38,636 nt of DNA from Paenibacillus tianmuensis (GTDB lineage Bacteria; Bacillota; Bacilli; Paenibacillales; NBRC-103111). Positions 23,509 to 32,274 of the stretch are shown piece by piece. Both the position numbers and the translations under genes were made by a program. The stretch is from assembly GCF_900100345.1 (NCBI RefSeq), contig NZ_FMTT01000053.1:1-38636 (forward strand), given 5' to 3'. The notes beneath the pieces were generated by a model. It saw only the letters and a list, made by a program, of their open reading frames with translations. It was not told the origin of the DNA and made no database searches. How positions within the stretch are numbered: position 1 is the stretch's first letter; each line of letters starts with the position of its first letter.

Positions 23509-24278
23509 TCCGCCTCCACCCCCAGAAGCTCGTCCTTCTTGATTGCGCGTCCGTAAATGCCCGAGAAGGCCTCATCCGTCGCTTCCGATACGGGACCGTC
23601 GAACACGACCTCCCCTGCGCGCAGCCCGATAATGCGGGTCGCGTATTCCCGCGCCAAGTCGATAAAGTGAAGGTTAACGACGGTCGTGATGCCGAGCTCC
23701 TGATTGATCCGTTTCAGGTCATCCATCACCTGACGTGTCGTCAACGGGTCCAGCGAGGCGACCGGCTCGTCCGCCAGAATAATTTTCGCTTCCTGGGCAA
23801 GCGCTCTGGCGATCGAGACGCGCTGCTGCTGTCCGCCGGACAGTTCGTCCGCACGGGCATACGCCTTCTCCCGAATATTGACGCGCTCAAGCGCTTGGAG
23901 CGCAAGCTCCACATCTCTATTCGGAAAGAGCCCGAGCAGCGTCCGCAGCGTCGAATGATAGCCCACACGGCCGGAGAGAACGTTGCGAAGAACGGAGGAA
24001 CGTTTGACTAAGTTAAAATTTTGAAAAATCATGCCGATATCACGGCGCAGATTTCGAAGCTGGGCTCCCTTGGCCGCCGTGATCGACCGCCCGTCGATGA
24101 GAATTTGGCCATTGGTAATTTCATGCAGCCTGTTAATTGATCGCAGCAGCGTCGATTTTCCGGCTCCCGAGAGACCGACGATTACAATAAATTCGCCTTT
24201 GTCCATGGTCAAATTAATATTTTTGAGACCTACGGTTCCGTTCGGATATACCTTGGACACATTCTGGAATTCAATCAT
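23505..24278 (-). CDS. phnC: Phosphonate-type ABC transporter ATP-binding protein
   Basis: A 257-residue ATPase. Walker A is GLSGAGKST (35-43), the signature LSGGQQQRVSIARAL, and Walker B IILADEPVASLD. The opening MIEFQNVSKVYPNGTVGLKNI and the SSVLRNVLSGRVGYHSTLRT stretch are PhnC-like. The start has only AAAGGGG about 14 nt away, an unusually long spacing, but homology fixes it. It is first gene of the importer operon; phnD is separate and convergent. Confidence 0.94.
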   Translation of the reverse strand: MIEFQNVSKVYPNGTVGLKNINLTMDKGEFIVIVGLSGAGKSTLLRSINRLHEITNGQILIDGRSITAAKGAQLRNLRRDIGMIFQNFNLVKRSSVLRNVLSGRVGYHSTLRTLLGLFPNRDVELALQALERVNIREKAYARADELSGGQQQRVSIARALAQEAKIILADEPVASLDPLTTRQVMDDLKRINQELGITTVVNLHFIDLAREYATRIIGLRAGEVVFDGPVSEATDEAFSGIYGRAIKKDELLGVEAE

Positions 24279-24423
24279 AGTCTAATGAAAGTCCCCTTTA
24301 GCTAAATTAAACTGACCAGCTTTTAATTCGACATGAATCGCGGTTTTCCTTTTCCAATTCGCCTCAAATGACCTATATTAATGAAAACTTAACACTTCTT
24401 ACCTTAAGGACTTAACTCCGATT

Positions 24424-25224
24424 TTAAAATAACAACCCGCAAATGAACGCAATCACCTCCGCTCCCGGCAGGAGCAACAGCTGGGCGAGCAAGGTGCCGG
24501 CCAGCCGCGACAGCATAAGGATGCCGAACATTTTATGGAGCTCCGCCTGCTTCACTTTGCCGGACATCGCCTTATCGGACAGCAGCGCTACTCGCGGATC
24601 GATGAAGATGGTCAGCAGGATCGTGGCAATCCCGTTGATCAGACCTGACGATTGCGCGGCGCTTGTTCCATGCTCGGGAACGAGATAGGACGCGTACAGC
24701 GCAGATAATACGCCGACCGTGTAGATGCCCGTGACCAAGGTGTTCATCAGCAACAGCCGCTTCGGAATCCCGCCGACCCGCAGCCGGCTGAGCATCTCCA
24801 GACGGGGCAGCCGAAATACGCGCTTGACCGATTTCAGCTTGTCGATCGTCACGGACTCCCGGATCAAGACCGGCAGCGAGCCGACAACCTCAAGCCGGGC
24901 GATCAGCCGCGCGGCCACGAACACCATTGTCGGAAAAACGAGAAGCGCCGCCAGCGTCCCGACGGAAGCCCCGATCAAGATCAGATGAAATTGAAACCCG
25001 AGCGCAATGTCCGGGTCATTCTTCGCTTTATCGATCAAATTGCCGAATAACGTGCCTTGAAGCATGTTCGATGTTCTGGAAATTAGAAGGATGATGCCCG
25101 TGAGCGACAAGGCGACCGCCAGCTTTCCTGTTCGGATACCGGCCAGCCTTACCGCATAAGATAGCGTTTCCACGCCGTGAATGATCAAGGTTAGCGCAAA
25201 TACGAGCCATACCGATCCGACCAT
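24424..25224 (-). CDS. amj: Amj-type lipid II flippase (YdaH)
   Basis: A 266-residue polytopic membrane protein. LTLIIHGVETLSYAVRLAGIRTGKLAVALSL and LISRTSNMLQ are the hallmark N-terminal segments of the DUF2837/Amj family. About seven or eight helices are seen. In B. subtilis, Amj flips lipid II across the membrane as a stand-in for MurJ and is induced by envelope stress. Length matches (about 269). ATG 25224 follows GGAGGAGGGG; upstream in-frame residues are spurious. It lies after an ABC-2 exporter on the same strand. Confidence 0.9.
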   Translation of the reverse strand: MVGSVWLVFALTLIIHGVETLSYAVRLAGIRTGKLAVALSLTGIILLISRTSNMLQGTLFGNLIDKAKNDPDIALGFQFHLILIGASVGTLAALLVFPTMVFVAARLIARLEVVGSLPVLIRESVTIDKLKSVKRVFRLPRLEMLSRLRVGGIPKRLLLMNTLVTGIYTVGVLSALYASYLVPEHGTSAAQSSGLINGIATILLTIFIDPRVALLSDKAMSGKVKQAELHKMFGILMLSRLAGTLLAQLLLLPGAEVIAFICGLLF

Positions 25225-25346
25225 GCTTCCCCCTCCTCCGTAATCCAGACAAGCCAAAAACGCGACCGCACGCTTGATTCGCAAGAATAAAGACGGCTGT
25301 CGCGTTTGCTAGTGGTTTGTCGGCTAATGACGTCTCTTTATCGCTG

Positions 25347-26120
25347 CTAGCTGCCTGCGACGTCCCTCTTCGTAAATAGCAGCCAGGAAACGGCATAGAA
25401 TACAATCCAATAACCGGCCAGAACGGCCAGAGAGAAGCCGAGCGTCATCCCGGGGACAACAGGCTTGCCCCCGTGTAAATACGGAGTCAAATCCGTATTA
25501 GCGAACAATAAATATTTGACCCAGTCATATCTGAGCTGCACCAAAATGGTTACGAGCGTTCCGGACACAAACATCAGGAAGATGGAGAGTCCGATCGCCA
25601 GCGAGCTGCTGCGGAAAACGGTCGAAATCATAAAAGCCAGCGTCGCCGTCATCACGATCTCTACGGCTTTGATGCCATACCCTTGAAGGATGGCCGGCAT
25701 CGTCCCGTCGGGCGAAACCGAACCGCTGACGCCGAACAGCACTAGCCCCGTAAAGTAAGAGATGATCAGCATAATCAGCAGCAGCTCGACAATAAACAGC
25801 AGCACGGAGATGTACTTGGCCAACAAAATTTTGCCGCGGGAGGCCGGACGGATCAGCAGCAGCTTCACCGTGCCCCACGTAAATTCGGAAGCCACGCTGT
25901 CACCCGCCACAATAACGGAAAAAATCGTGACGAGCGGGGCGAGACTCGCCGAGATGCTCATAAAATGAAGGACGTGATTCATCCCCGATTCGAGGACATA
26001 CTTCATCATCGCGCCCATCGAAATAACCGCCAAGACGACAAAAGCGAGCATGATCCACGTCCGCAGACGGGTGTAAATTTTCATTTGTTCGTTCTGTATG
26101 AGGCGAAATACGCTAGACAA
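25347..26120 (-). CDS. ABC-2 type transporter permease
   Basis: A 257-residue permease with about six membrane segments, of the kind found in bacitracin/antibiotic exporters and related systems. TTG 26120 is the start, with GGGAGGG 7 nt upstream inside the end of the ATPase gene (8-bp overlap). The N-terminal LIQNEQMKIYTRLRTWIM is a typical lead-in for this family. The substrate is unknown. It should pair with the ATPase immediately upstream. Confidence 0.9.
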   Translation of the reverse strand: MSSVFRLIQNEQMKIYTRLRTWIMLAFVVLAVISMGAMMKYVLESGMNHVLHFMSISASLAPLVTIFSVIVAGDSVASEFTWGTVKLLLIRPASRGKILLAKYISVLLFIVELLLIMLIISYFTGLVLFGVSGSVSPDGTMPAILQGYGIKAVEIVMTATLAFMISTVFRSSSLAIGLSIFLMFVSGTLVTILVQLRYDWVKYLLFANTDLTPYLHGGKPVVPGMTLGFSLAVLAGYWIVFYAVSWLLFTKRDVAGS

Positions 26121-27036
26121 TCCGGTTCCCTCCCGTCACTTCGAGGAACTGCTCCTCGAGCGTTTTGGTCAGCGTCCGGATGCCGTAAACCCGGATTCCC
26201 GCCGCAACGAAACGGGCGTTAAGCTCAGCGATCGCTTCGCGCCGGTTCGGCAGCCATACGACGAGCTCCGGACCTTCCGCTTTCGCGCGTTCCGCTTCTC
26301 CCAGCAGCTCCAGAGCCGCATCGGGGCGGTCAACTTCAAACCGGACCTCGACGGCCTCCGTCTCTGAAGGAGCCTCCTTGAACGACCGGACATCGAGCAG
26401 CCGACCGTTCTGAATAATGGCCACCCGGTCGCACATCAATTCCATCTCCGACAGCAGATGGCTCGAAACGATGACCGCCAGCCCTTCCTCCGCAGCCAAG
26501 CGGCGCAAATAATCGCGCAGCTCGCGAATTCCCTCGGGGTCCAGACCGTTGGTCGGCTCGTCGAGCACGAGCACCGACGGGCGGTGCAGGATCGCCTGGG
26601 CTACGCCGAGACGCTGCCGCATGCCGAGCGAATACGTTTTGACCTTGTCCATAATACGGTTCTCCAGCTTCACCAGCCGGACCACTTCGTCGATACGTTC
26701 CTTTGGGACATTCGGCATCATCCGGGCAAAATGAACCAGGTTCTGATACCCGGTCATAAACCCGTAAAATTCGGGGTTTTCCACAATCGCGCCGACATGA
26801 AGCATCGCTTGCTCGAACCTTGTTTTCACGCTGTGTCCCTGAATCAGCACTTCTCCATCCGTAATTGCCATTAAGCCGACCATCATCCGGATCGTTGTCG
26901 TCTTGCCCGCGCCATTCGGTCCGAGAAAACCGAACACTTCGCCCGGCTTCACTTCGAAGGACAGCCCATCCACAATCGTTTTGGAGCCGATTCGCTTGGT
27001 TATTTGCTGCAGTTGTACTACCGGAGTCGCTTCCAT
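26113..27036 (-). CDS. ABC transporter ATP-binding protein (BcrA/CcmA-like)
   Basis: A 307-residue ATPase. It has Walker A GPNGAGKTTT, the signature region YSLGMRQRLGVAQAIL, Walker B VLVLDEPTNGLDPEG and the HLLSEME switch. An extra C-terminal domain of about 80 residues is typical of ABC-2 exporters. ATG 27036 follows GGAGG at close range; the upstream in-frame extension includes promoter sequence. It forms an operon with the permease. Export of a lipid-active antibiotic is a common role for such pairs, but nothing here proves it. Confidence 0.92.
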   Translation of the reverse strand: MEATPVVQLQQITKRIGSKTIVDGLSFEVKPGEVFGFLGPNGAGKTTTIRMMVGLMAITDGEVLIQGHSVKTRFEQAMLHVGAIVENPEFYGFMTGYQNLVHFARMMPNVPKERIDEVVRLVKLENRIMDKVKTYSLGMRQRLGVAQAILHRPSVLVLDEPTNGLDPEGIRELRDYLRRLAAEEGLAVIVSSHLLSEMELMCDRVAIIQNGRLLDVRSFKEAPSETEAVEVRFEVDRPDAALELLGEAERAKAEGPELVVWLPNRREAIAELNARFVAAGIRVYGIRTLTKTLEEQFLEVTGGNRIV

Positions 27037-27082
27037 GTTTCCTCCATATGTAAAAAATAGGGCATACCTTCCTGACACGGAA

Positions 27083-27111
27083 AGTATACCACACCTGAAA
27101 TCTCTGACCAA
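27083..27111 (-). promoter_or_regulatory. Promoter of the ABC-2 exporter operon
   Basis: TTGGTC, a 17-bp spacer and TATACT preceded by TGTGG (extended -10) on the minus strand, 47 bp before the ATPase start. Confidence 0.65.
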
Positions 27112-27132
27112 ATCTCGGAACAGGCCGACGCT

Positions 27133-27948
27133 CTACGCCTCGGATTCCTGCTCATAATAATGCGCCAGGCTGACGATCATGCTGCCCATCCGCTCCTGCT
27201 CCGGAGCGACGACCCGCTGAATGCCCTCTTCGCGAAGCGCTTCAGCCGTCACTTTGCCTACCGCCACGGCGACGACGCCGCTCGCAAAAGCTTCCTTCAC
27301 CCGGTCCGCCATCCCCTGCTCCCGCGCATAGGCCATCAAAAACCGGACCTGCGGGGTACTGGTGAACGTCACGGCATCGATAGCGCCGCTCACGATTTCA
27401 TTCAGCAGCGTGTCCACCACCTCCAAGGCGGGCGGAACGTGCCGATACGGCAAAATTTCGCGGTACGACGCCTGCCGCTCGGCCAGCCATTGGACAAGCC
27501 GGGGCGCGTGGTCGCCGTACAGCTGCAGCGCCACCCGTTGCCCTTGAAGCTCGTAAGGTGCCATCGCCGCGATCAGGCTGGCCGTCGTTCCGTCCTCGTC
27601 CCGTACAGTGGGGGTTAGCCCTAATGCTTTCAAATAATTGATTGTTTTGTAGCCTCTGGCCGCGATTTGGGCTTGGCTCAACGTTTCCACGAACGCTTCC
27701 TTCCGGCCCATGCTTTCGGCCGCTTGCACCAATAGCTCCGTGCCGATCCCTGTCGTAAGAATCACCCAATCGATCCCTGTCTCGATCAGCCGGGCGATTT
27801 CCGCCTCCACTTGCTCCCGCTCAACAGCAACGGTTCCTTGGGCCGGCCGCAAGATCGGCACCCCGCCCAGCTTTTCCACGATGACGCTGAGCTCCGCCGC
27901 TTTCCTCGGTCCTGTAAGTGCAATTCGTTTTCCTTCAAGTCTGCTCAT
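27133..27948 (-). CDS. hemD: Uroporphyrinogen-III synthase
   Basis: A 271-residue HemD-type enzyme that closes hydroxymethylbilane with ring D inversion in tetrapyrrole synthesis. MSRLEGKRIALTGPRKAAELS opens the first domain. VILTTGIGTELL and AVTFTSTPQVRFL mark the two similar lobes, with VAVGKVTAEAL near the end. ATG 27948 has GGGGG 7 nt upstream. No other hem gene is adjacent, so this may be a second, stand-alone copy of the type seen in Paenibacillus-like genomes. It has its own promoter. Confidence 0.9.
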   Translation of the reverse strand: MSRLEGKRIALTGPRKAAELSVIVEKLGGVPILRPAQGTVAVEREQVEAEIARLIETGIDWVILTTGIGTELLVQAAESMGRKEAFVETLSQAQIAARGYKTINYLKALGLTPTVRDEDGTTASLIAAMAPYELQGQRVALQLYGDHAPRLVQWLAERQASYREILPYRHVPPALEVVDTLLNEIVSGAIDAVTFTSTPQVRFLMAYAREQGMADRVKEAFASGVVAVAVGKVTAEALREEGIQRVVAPEQERMGSMIVSLAHYYEQESEA

Positions 27949-28025
27949 CCCGATGCCCCCTTGTGCGGACCTTCTGCCGGTCGCGTATTCCTGCAATGCG
28001 TCACCATATCTGACATATAGTTCGT

Positions 28026-28054
28026 ACTATACTGGAAGATTGCCGTTCAATCAA
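28026..28054 (-). promoter_or_regulatory. Promoter of hemD
   Basis: TTGATT, a 17-bp spacer and TATAGT on the minus strand, about 80 bp before the hemD start. Confidence 0.6.
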
Positions 28055-28156
28055 TAGATTTGGAGAAACGAATTTTTTACCTGCCGGTTTAAATTCGGGG
28101 ATAGCGGGCAAATCTAGTACTATCACTCTAGTTTCTCAAAGGAGGAGTTGTAAGGA

Positions 28157-28873
28157 ATGTTGAACGCTAGTATTTTACGGCTCACGCTTTGCCTCATTCT
28201 AATCGTCACCTTGGGAGCGGCGGCCGAGCGGTCCGCCTATGCCTACCATACATCGGCAGATCTGGCCGAAACGACCATGGCATCCCAGGAATGGGATGCG
28301 ATCTTGCAAAGAGACGCAGAGGCCGAAGCACAGACGGAAAGCCCTGTCTTGAAGACCATACTTTCCCCTGTCTCCTATAAAGTGCGTTCGGGCGATACGC
28401 TTTATCGGATCGCAAGATTGTTCGGAATCCCCCTGCAGACGCTGCTAGCCGCCAACGGCATCGACGATCCGGGATCGCTCCAGGCAGGACAGCAGCTGCA
28501 GATTCCGTCGGAACAAGCTGGGATTGAGCTGCCCGAAGGACAAGGGGGCATCATCCGACAGGTGCTGACTTCGACGTTAACGGCTTATACCGCGGGAGTC
28601 GAATCGACCGGCAAAAAGCCGTCCCATCCGGATTACGGCATCACCTACAGCGGCAGCAAAGCCGCGGAAGGACGCACGATTGCCGTCGATCCTTCGGTTA
28701 TCCCGATGGGCTCGACCGTGTTCATCGACGGTATCGGCGTCCGCAAAGCTGAAGATATCGGATCGGCCATCCGCGGTACGCGAATCGACTTGTTCATGGA
28801 CGACGCGAAGCAGGCCCGCCACTTCGGCGTAAAGAAAAATGTGAAGGTATACGTGCTTGAAGGTACGGCCTAG
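28157..28873 (+). CDS. Secreted LysM and 3D-domain cell-wall protein
   Basis: A 238-residue exported protein. A signal peptide (1-29, ending AYA) is followed by a LysM repeat (about 72-117, YKVRSGDTLYRIARLFGIP), which binds peptidoglycan. A 3D domain (about 140-238) follows with its three aspartates at 178 (AVDPSVIPMGS), 200 (AEDIGSAI) and 211 (RIDLFM). 3D domains share the MltA barrel fold and cut glycan strands, as in YocH or resuscitation-type proteins. AAAGGAGG precedes ATG. It is monocistronic. Confidence 0.93.
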   Translation: MLNASILRLTLCLILIVTLGAAAERSAYAYHTSADLAETTMASQEWDAILQRDAEAEAQTESPVLKTILSPVSYKVRSGDTLYRIARLFGIPLQTLLAANGIDDPGSLQAGQQLQIPSEQAGIELPEGQGGIIRQVLTSTLTAYTAGVESTGKKPSHPDYGITYSGSKAAEGRTIAVDPSVIPMGSTVFIDGIGVRKAEDIGSAIRGTRIDLFMDDAKQARHFGVKKNVKVYVLEGTA

Positions 28874-28889
28874 GCCATTCTATGGCCGT
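28865..28889. terminator. Weak shared hairpin between the 3D gene and dctB
   Basis: ACGGCC pairs with GGCCGT across a 12-nt loop, overlapping the stop codon of the 3D gene. It has no real T-run, so activity is doubtful. Confidence 0.35.
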
Positions 28890-28892
28890 TCT

Positions 28893-29951
28893 TCAACCGC
28901 CATACTTTTCCCGCAGCCGGCGAATGCGGTTCATGACGTCTTTTCCAATCGTTTCCTCGAACTCCTGATAGATCGGGTCCCATCGCTGCATCCACTCGCG
29001 GCGTTCCTCCGGCGTCTGAACATGAATTTGCAGCCCTCCCTGATGGCGCAATTCGTCCAGCTGGCGCCGGTTCATCTCGATCGCATTCTCATTGGCCCAG
29101 CGCGCCGTTTCTTCCAGCGCTTCTGCCAAAGGCTTCTTCACATCGCCCGGCAGCTTGTCCCAGAACGATTTGTTCATCAGCACCGTATACCCGAGATATC
29201 CGTGGTTGCTGATAGTCATATATTTTTGCACCTGATAGAACTTTTTCGTACGGATATTGGAGATCGTATTCTCTTCGCCGTCCACGACGCCCGACTCCAG
29301 ACCGCGATACACTTCGTTGAACGGAATCGGGGTCGTTTTTGCCTCAAACTGTCGAAATTGCGCTTCGATTACCTTGCTGGGCAAAATGCGAAAGTGTTGT
29401 TCTTTGAAATCCGAAGGATGAATCAGCGGCCCCCGATTGGAAGTCATTTGCTTGAAGCCGTTGCCCCAATAGGACAAGCCGACCAAATTTTTGCTTGTCA
29501 GCTTATCGAACAGCAGCTTCCCCAGCTCGCCGTCAAACGCCTCCTGTACCGCTTCGTCGCTTAAGAACGCATACGGCAGGTCAAACGTCAGCCACGCCGG
29601 AACATACTCGGACACATTGGCAAACGAAGGGGCTATCATTTGTATGTTACCGCGCATAAGCGCATCCATTTCATCGGTCTCGTTATAGAGAACCGCGTTT
29701 GGAAACACTTCGACCTTCACGCGGCGATCCGTCTTTTCAGATATCAGGCGGGCAAATCTTTGAGCCGCCAGGCCTTTGGGCGTATTTTCGGCAACAACAT
29801 GGCTGAATTTAATGACTAGCGCCTGATCGAAACCTTCTTGCTCGTCATCCGCCACGTCGGATGTTGTCGAGAATCCCGGATAAAAACCGATCGCCACGGC
29901 AGCGGCAAGTCCGATAAATACAACAAGCAGCGTTCCGAGCAAAGGTCTCAC
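28893..29951 (-). CDS. dctB: C4-dicarboxylate-binding protein (TRAP DctP fold, DctB/YdbE-like)
   Basis: A 352-residue extracellular binding protein with an N-terminal hydrophobic anchor (4-24) lacking a lipobox. FSHVVAENTPKGLAAQRFA, MIAPSFANVSEYVPAW and FNEVYRGLESGVVDGEENT are typical of DctP-type TRAP solute receptors. No TRAP membrane subunits are present. As in B. subtilis, it lies with dctS, dctR and a DctA-type carrier, where DctB is thought to work with the sensor or carrier. GTG 29951 follows GGAGGTG by 7 nt. Unlike B. subtilis, it is transcribed away from dctS. Confidence 0.92.
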   Translation of the reverse strand: MRPLLGTLLVVFIGLAAAVAIGFYPGFSTTSDVADDEQEGFDQALVIKFSHVVAENTPKGLAAQRFARLISEKTDRRVKVEVFPNAVLYNETDEMDALMRGNIQMIAPSFANVSEYVPAWLTFDLPYAFLSDEAVQEAFDGELGKLLFDKLTSKNLVGLSYWGNGFKQMTSNRGPLIHPSDFKEQHFRILPSKVIEAQFRQFEAKTTPIPFNEVYRGLESGVVDGEENTISNIRTKKFYQVQKYMTISNHGYLGYTVLMNKSFWDKLPGDVKKPLAEALEETARWANENAIEMNRRQLDELRHQGGLQIHVQTPEERREWMQRWDPIYQEFEETIGKDVMNRIRRLREKYGG

Positions 29952-30103
29952 GTCCGTTCACCTCCGGAATGATCATGATGTACAATAACATATGTCGCTG
30001 CCTAACTCAATGAAGACCGTATACCCGAACATGAATTTTGAAGAAACGGTTAAACTAAAGAAAACGCGGACGATCCCCTTGCAAACGAAGGAGGTTTCAG
30101 ACG

Positions 30104-30496
30104 ATGCCGACAAGATTCGTACGGGGTCTGCTTTGGTGCCTTCTGCTGATGCCGATCGTATTGACGGGCTGCGGCGGCGGAAAAAAACAAGAGCAGCAAC
30201 AGAGTAAAAAACAGCAGCAAAATAAGCCGAGCGATACGATGCTTCAACAGCAGTTGAAGATGTATCAGGATATAAAAAAGAACGAGCACGAGCAGGAGGA
30301 AAAGATCCGCAAGGAAGAAAAAAAGCAGCTTAAAAAGCTGCAAAAGGATCAGCAAAAAATGCTGAAGCGGGAACTCGAATTTCAAGAAAAAGTTCGTATG
30401 GGGGGCAACCCGTGGGCTGGCGGCAAAAAGGAAAAGCAGCAGTCCAAGCAGCAAGGCAAAGGGAAGGAAGAGAAAAAGAAGATGCCGGGTGAATAA
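30104..30496 (+). CDS. Lys/Gln/Glu-rich lipoprotein of unknown function
   Basis: The 130-residue product has a signal peptide with lipobox VLTGC (Cys about 23) and then a low-complexity, strongly charged region. KKQEQQQSKKQQQNK leads into a predicted coiled coil (about 45-95) of K, E and Q, and a tail NPWAGGKKEKQQSKQQ follows. AAGGAGG lies 9 nt before ATG. It sits between dctB and dctS. The basic tail could bind the acidic cell wall. I recognise no family; a role in dicarboxylate transport is possible only by position. Confidence 0.75.
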   Translation: MPTRFVRGLLWCLLLMPIVLTGCGGGKKQEQQQSKKQQQNKPSDTMLQQQLKMYQDIKKNEHEQEEKIRKEEKKQLKKLQKDQQKMLKRELEFQEKVRMGGNPWAGGKKEKQQSKQQGKGKEEKKKMPGE

Positions 30497-30529
30497 TTCT
30501 CCCGATTCCATACGTATCCGTTTATCAAT

Positions 30530-30578
30530 AGCCCGTCCCCGCTCCATCCGGTTGCGGAAGACAGGGCTGTTTTGTTTT
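30530..30578 (+). terminator. Terminator of the lipoprotein gene
   Basis: AGCCCGTC pairs with GACAGGGCT (one bulged A) and is followed by GTTTTGTTTT. It separates the lipoprotein gene from dctS. Confidence 0.65.
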
Positions 30579-30633
30579 CCATCCTCCGCTTCCTGTTGTA
30601 TGATAATATATCGTAGAAAGGGGGGCGGGACGG

Positions 30634-32217
30634 ATGATGCCGCAGCGCTTGAAAATCAACTGGAAAATCGCGATTTTGTCGTTCGGCATCGTCCTGTTCT
30701 CGCTCTGTATCGGAGGGACGATTCTCCTTGGCAGCATCGTCCGGCTGAAAGAAGAAGAGCTTGGGCAGCGGCTGCTTATCACCGCCCGCACCGTGGCGCA
30801 GATGCCGGAGATCGCCTCCGGCATTGCGGACCCCGACATGCGCGACGGCATCCAGCGTGCTGCCGAGCGCATTCGCATCATCAACGACGTGACCTACGTC
30901 GTGGTGATGGATATGCACCGGCTGCGGCTTTCGCATCCGGTGGAGAGCAATATCGGCACCGTTTCGTCCGGCGCCGACGAAGGCCCCGCCTTTGCCGAGC
31001 ACACTTACGTGTCCAAGGCAAAAGGCGAGCTCGGCACGGCGCTGCGCGCCTTCGTGCCGATTATGAACGCCGAGCATGCGCAGGTCGGCGTCGCGCTCGT
31101 CGGCCGCATCCAGCCAACCGTAGGGCAGGTGCTGCTGGACCTGTCGAATCAAGCCTACGTCGTGCTGTTCATTTCCCTACTCTTCGGGCTGTGGGGGTCA
31201 TGGAAACTCGCCCAGCATATCAAGCGGCAGATGTTCGAGCTGGAACCGCACGAAATCGCCGCGCTGCTGGTCGAACGTACAGCGACGTTCAACGCGATGC
31301 ATGAGGGCGTCATTGCCATCGATAAGTTCGAACGCATCACGATTTTCAATGAGAAGGCGAAACAGATGCTCAAAGTATCGGGCGACGTTGTCGGCAAGTC
31401 GATCTGGGAGGTGCTTCCCGATACACGGCTGCCCGAAATATTGGAGCTCAATCATCCGATCTTCAATCAAGAGCTGGTCATTCAAGAAACGCCGATCATG
31501 AGCAACCGGGTGCCGATCACCGTAGGCGGGGAAACCGTCGGCGCCGTCGCCATTTTTCAAGACCGGACGGAAGTGACGCGGATGGCCGAAGAGCTGACCG
31601 GCGTCCGGACCTTCGTCGATGCGCTGCGCGTGCAAAACCACGAGTATATGAACAAGCTGCATACGATCGGCGGCTTGATCCAGCTCGGCAGCAACGAGAA
31701 AGCGCTTGATTTTTTGTTCGAGATGACCGAGCAGAAAGAAGAGCTCACCCGTTTCCTCGACAGCCGAATTCGCAACGAAAGCTTGACCGGTCTGCTGCTT
31801 GGCAAGATCAGCCGCGGCCGGGAGCTTGGGATCGAGGTAACGATCGACCGGCAAAGCCGACTGGAACGGTTTCCCGAACGGCTCGATCATCACGATTTCG
31901 TGATCCTGCTCGGCAACCTCTTGGAAAATGCTTTTGACGCATTGCATCACCAAACCAAGGATAACAAACACATCTTTATCAGCCTTGAACAAGATGACGA
32001 GGTGCTGTCCGTCCTCGTCGAGGACAATGGCTGCGGCATGGAGGAGTCCGTCAAAACCCGCATATTCGAGCACGGCTTTACGACCAAAGGCGACGGCGGA
32101 CGCGGAATCGGCCTTCACCTGATCGACGATATCGTGCGGAAAGGCGGCGGCTCGATTCAGATCGAATCCACCCCGGGAGAAGGAACGACGTTCATCATTA
32201 CGTTCCCGATGCAGTAG
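30634..32217 (+). CDS. dctS: Sensor histidine kinase, DctS (DcuS/CitA family)
   Basis: A 527-residue membrane sensor for C4-dicarboxylates. Two helices (13-35 and 172-192) bracket an extracellular PAS-like domain with DVTYVVVMDMHRLRLSHP, typical of the DcuS/CitA ligand pocket. A cytoplasmic PAS domain (about 215-320) follows. The phospho-acceptor is His336 in QNHEYMNKLHTIGGLIQL. The ATPase domain has NLLENAFDA, EDNGCGM and GRGIGLHL. GGGGGGC lies just upstream of ATG. It is transcribed with dctR, 57 bp downstream. Confidence 0.95.
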   Translation: MMPQRLKINWKIAILSFGIVLFSLCIGGTILLGSIVRLKEEELGQRLLITARTVAQMPEIASGIADPDMRDGIQRAAERIRIINDVTYVVVMDMHRLRLSHPVESNIGTVSSGADEGPAFAEHTYVSKAKGELGTALRAFVPIMNAEHAQVGVALVGRIQPTVGQVLLDLSNQAYVVLFISLLFGLWGSWKLAQHIKRQMFELEPHEIAALLVERTATFNAMHEGVIAIDKFERITIFNEKAKQMLKVSGDVVGKSIWEVLPDTRLPEILELNHPIFNQELVIQETPIMSNRVPITVGGETVGAVAIFQDRTEVTRMAEELTGVRTFVDALRVQNHEYMNKLHTIGGLIQLGSNEKALDFLFEMTEQKEELTRFLDSRIRNESLTGLLLGKISRGRELGIEVTIDRQSRLERFPERLDHHDFVILLGNLLENAFDALHHQTKDNKHIFISLEQDDEVLSVLVEDNGCGMEESVKTRIFEHGFTTKGDGGRGIGLHLIDDIVRKGGGSIQIESTPGEGTTFIITFPMQ

Positions 32218-32274
32218 TTTTTTGCAGTCCGATGCTCTTCATTTACAGTGAAAGCGAGGGAGATGACAGGCAAC

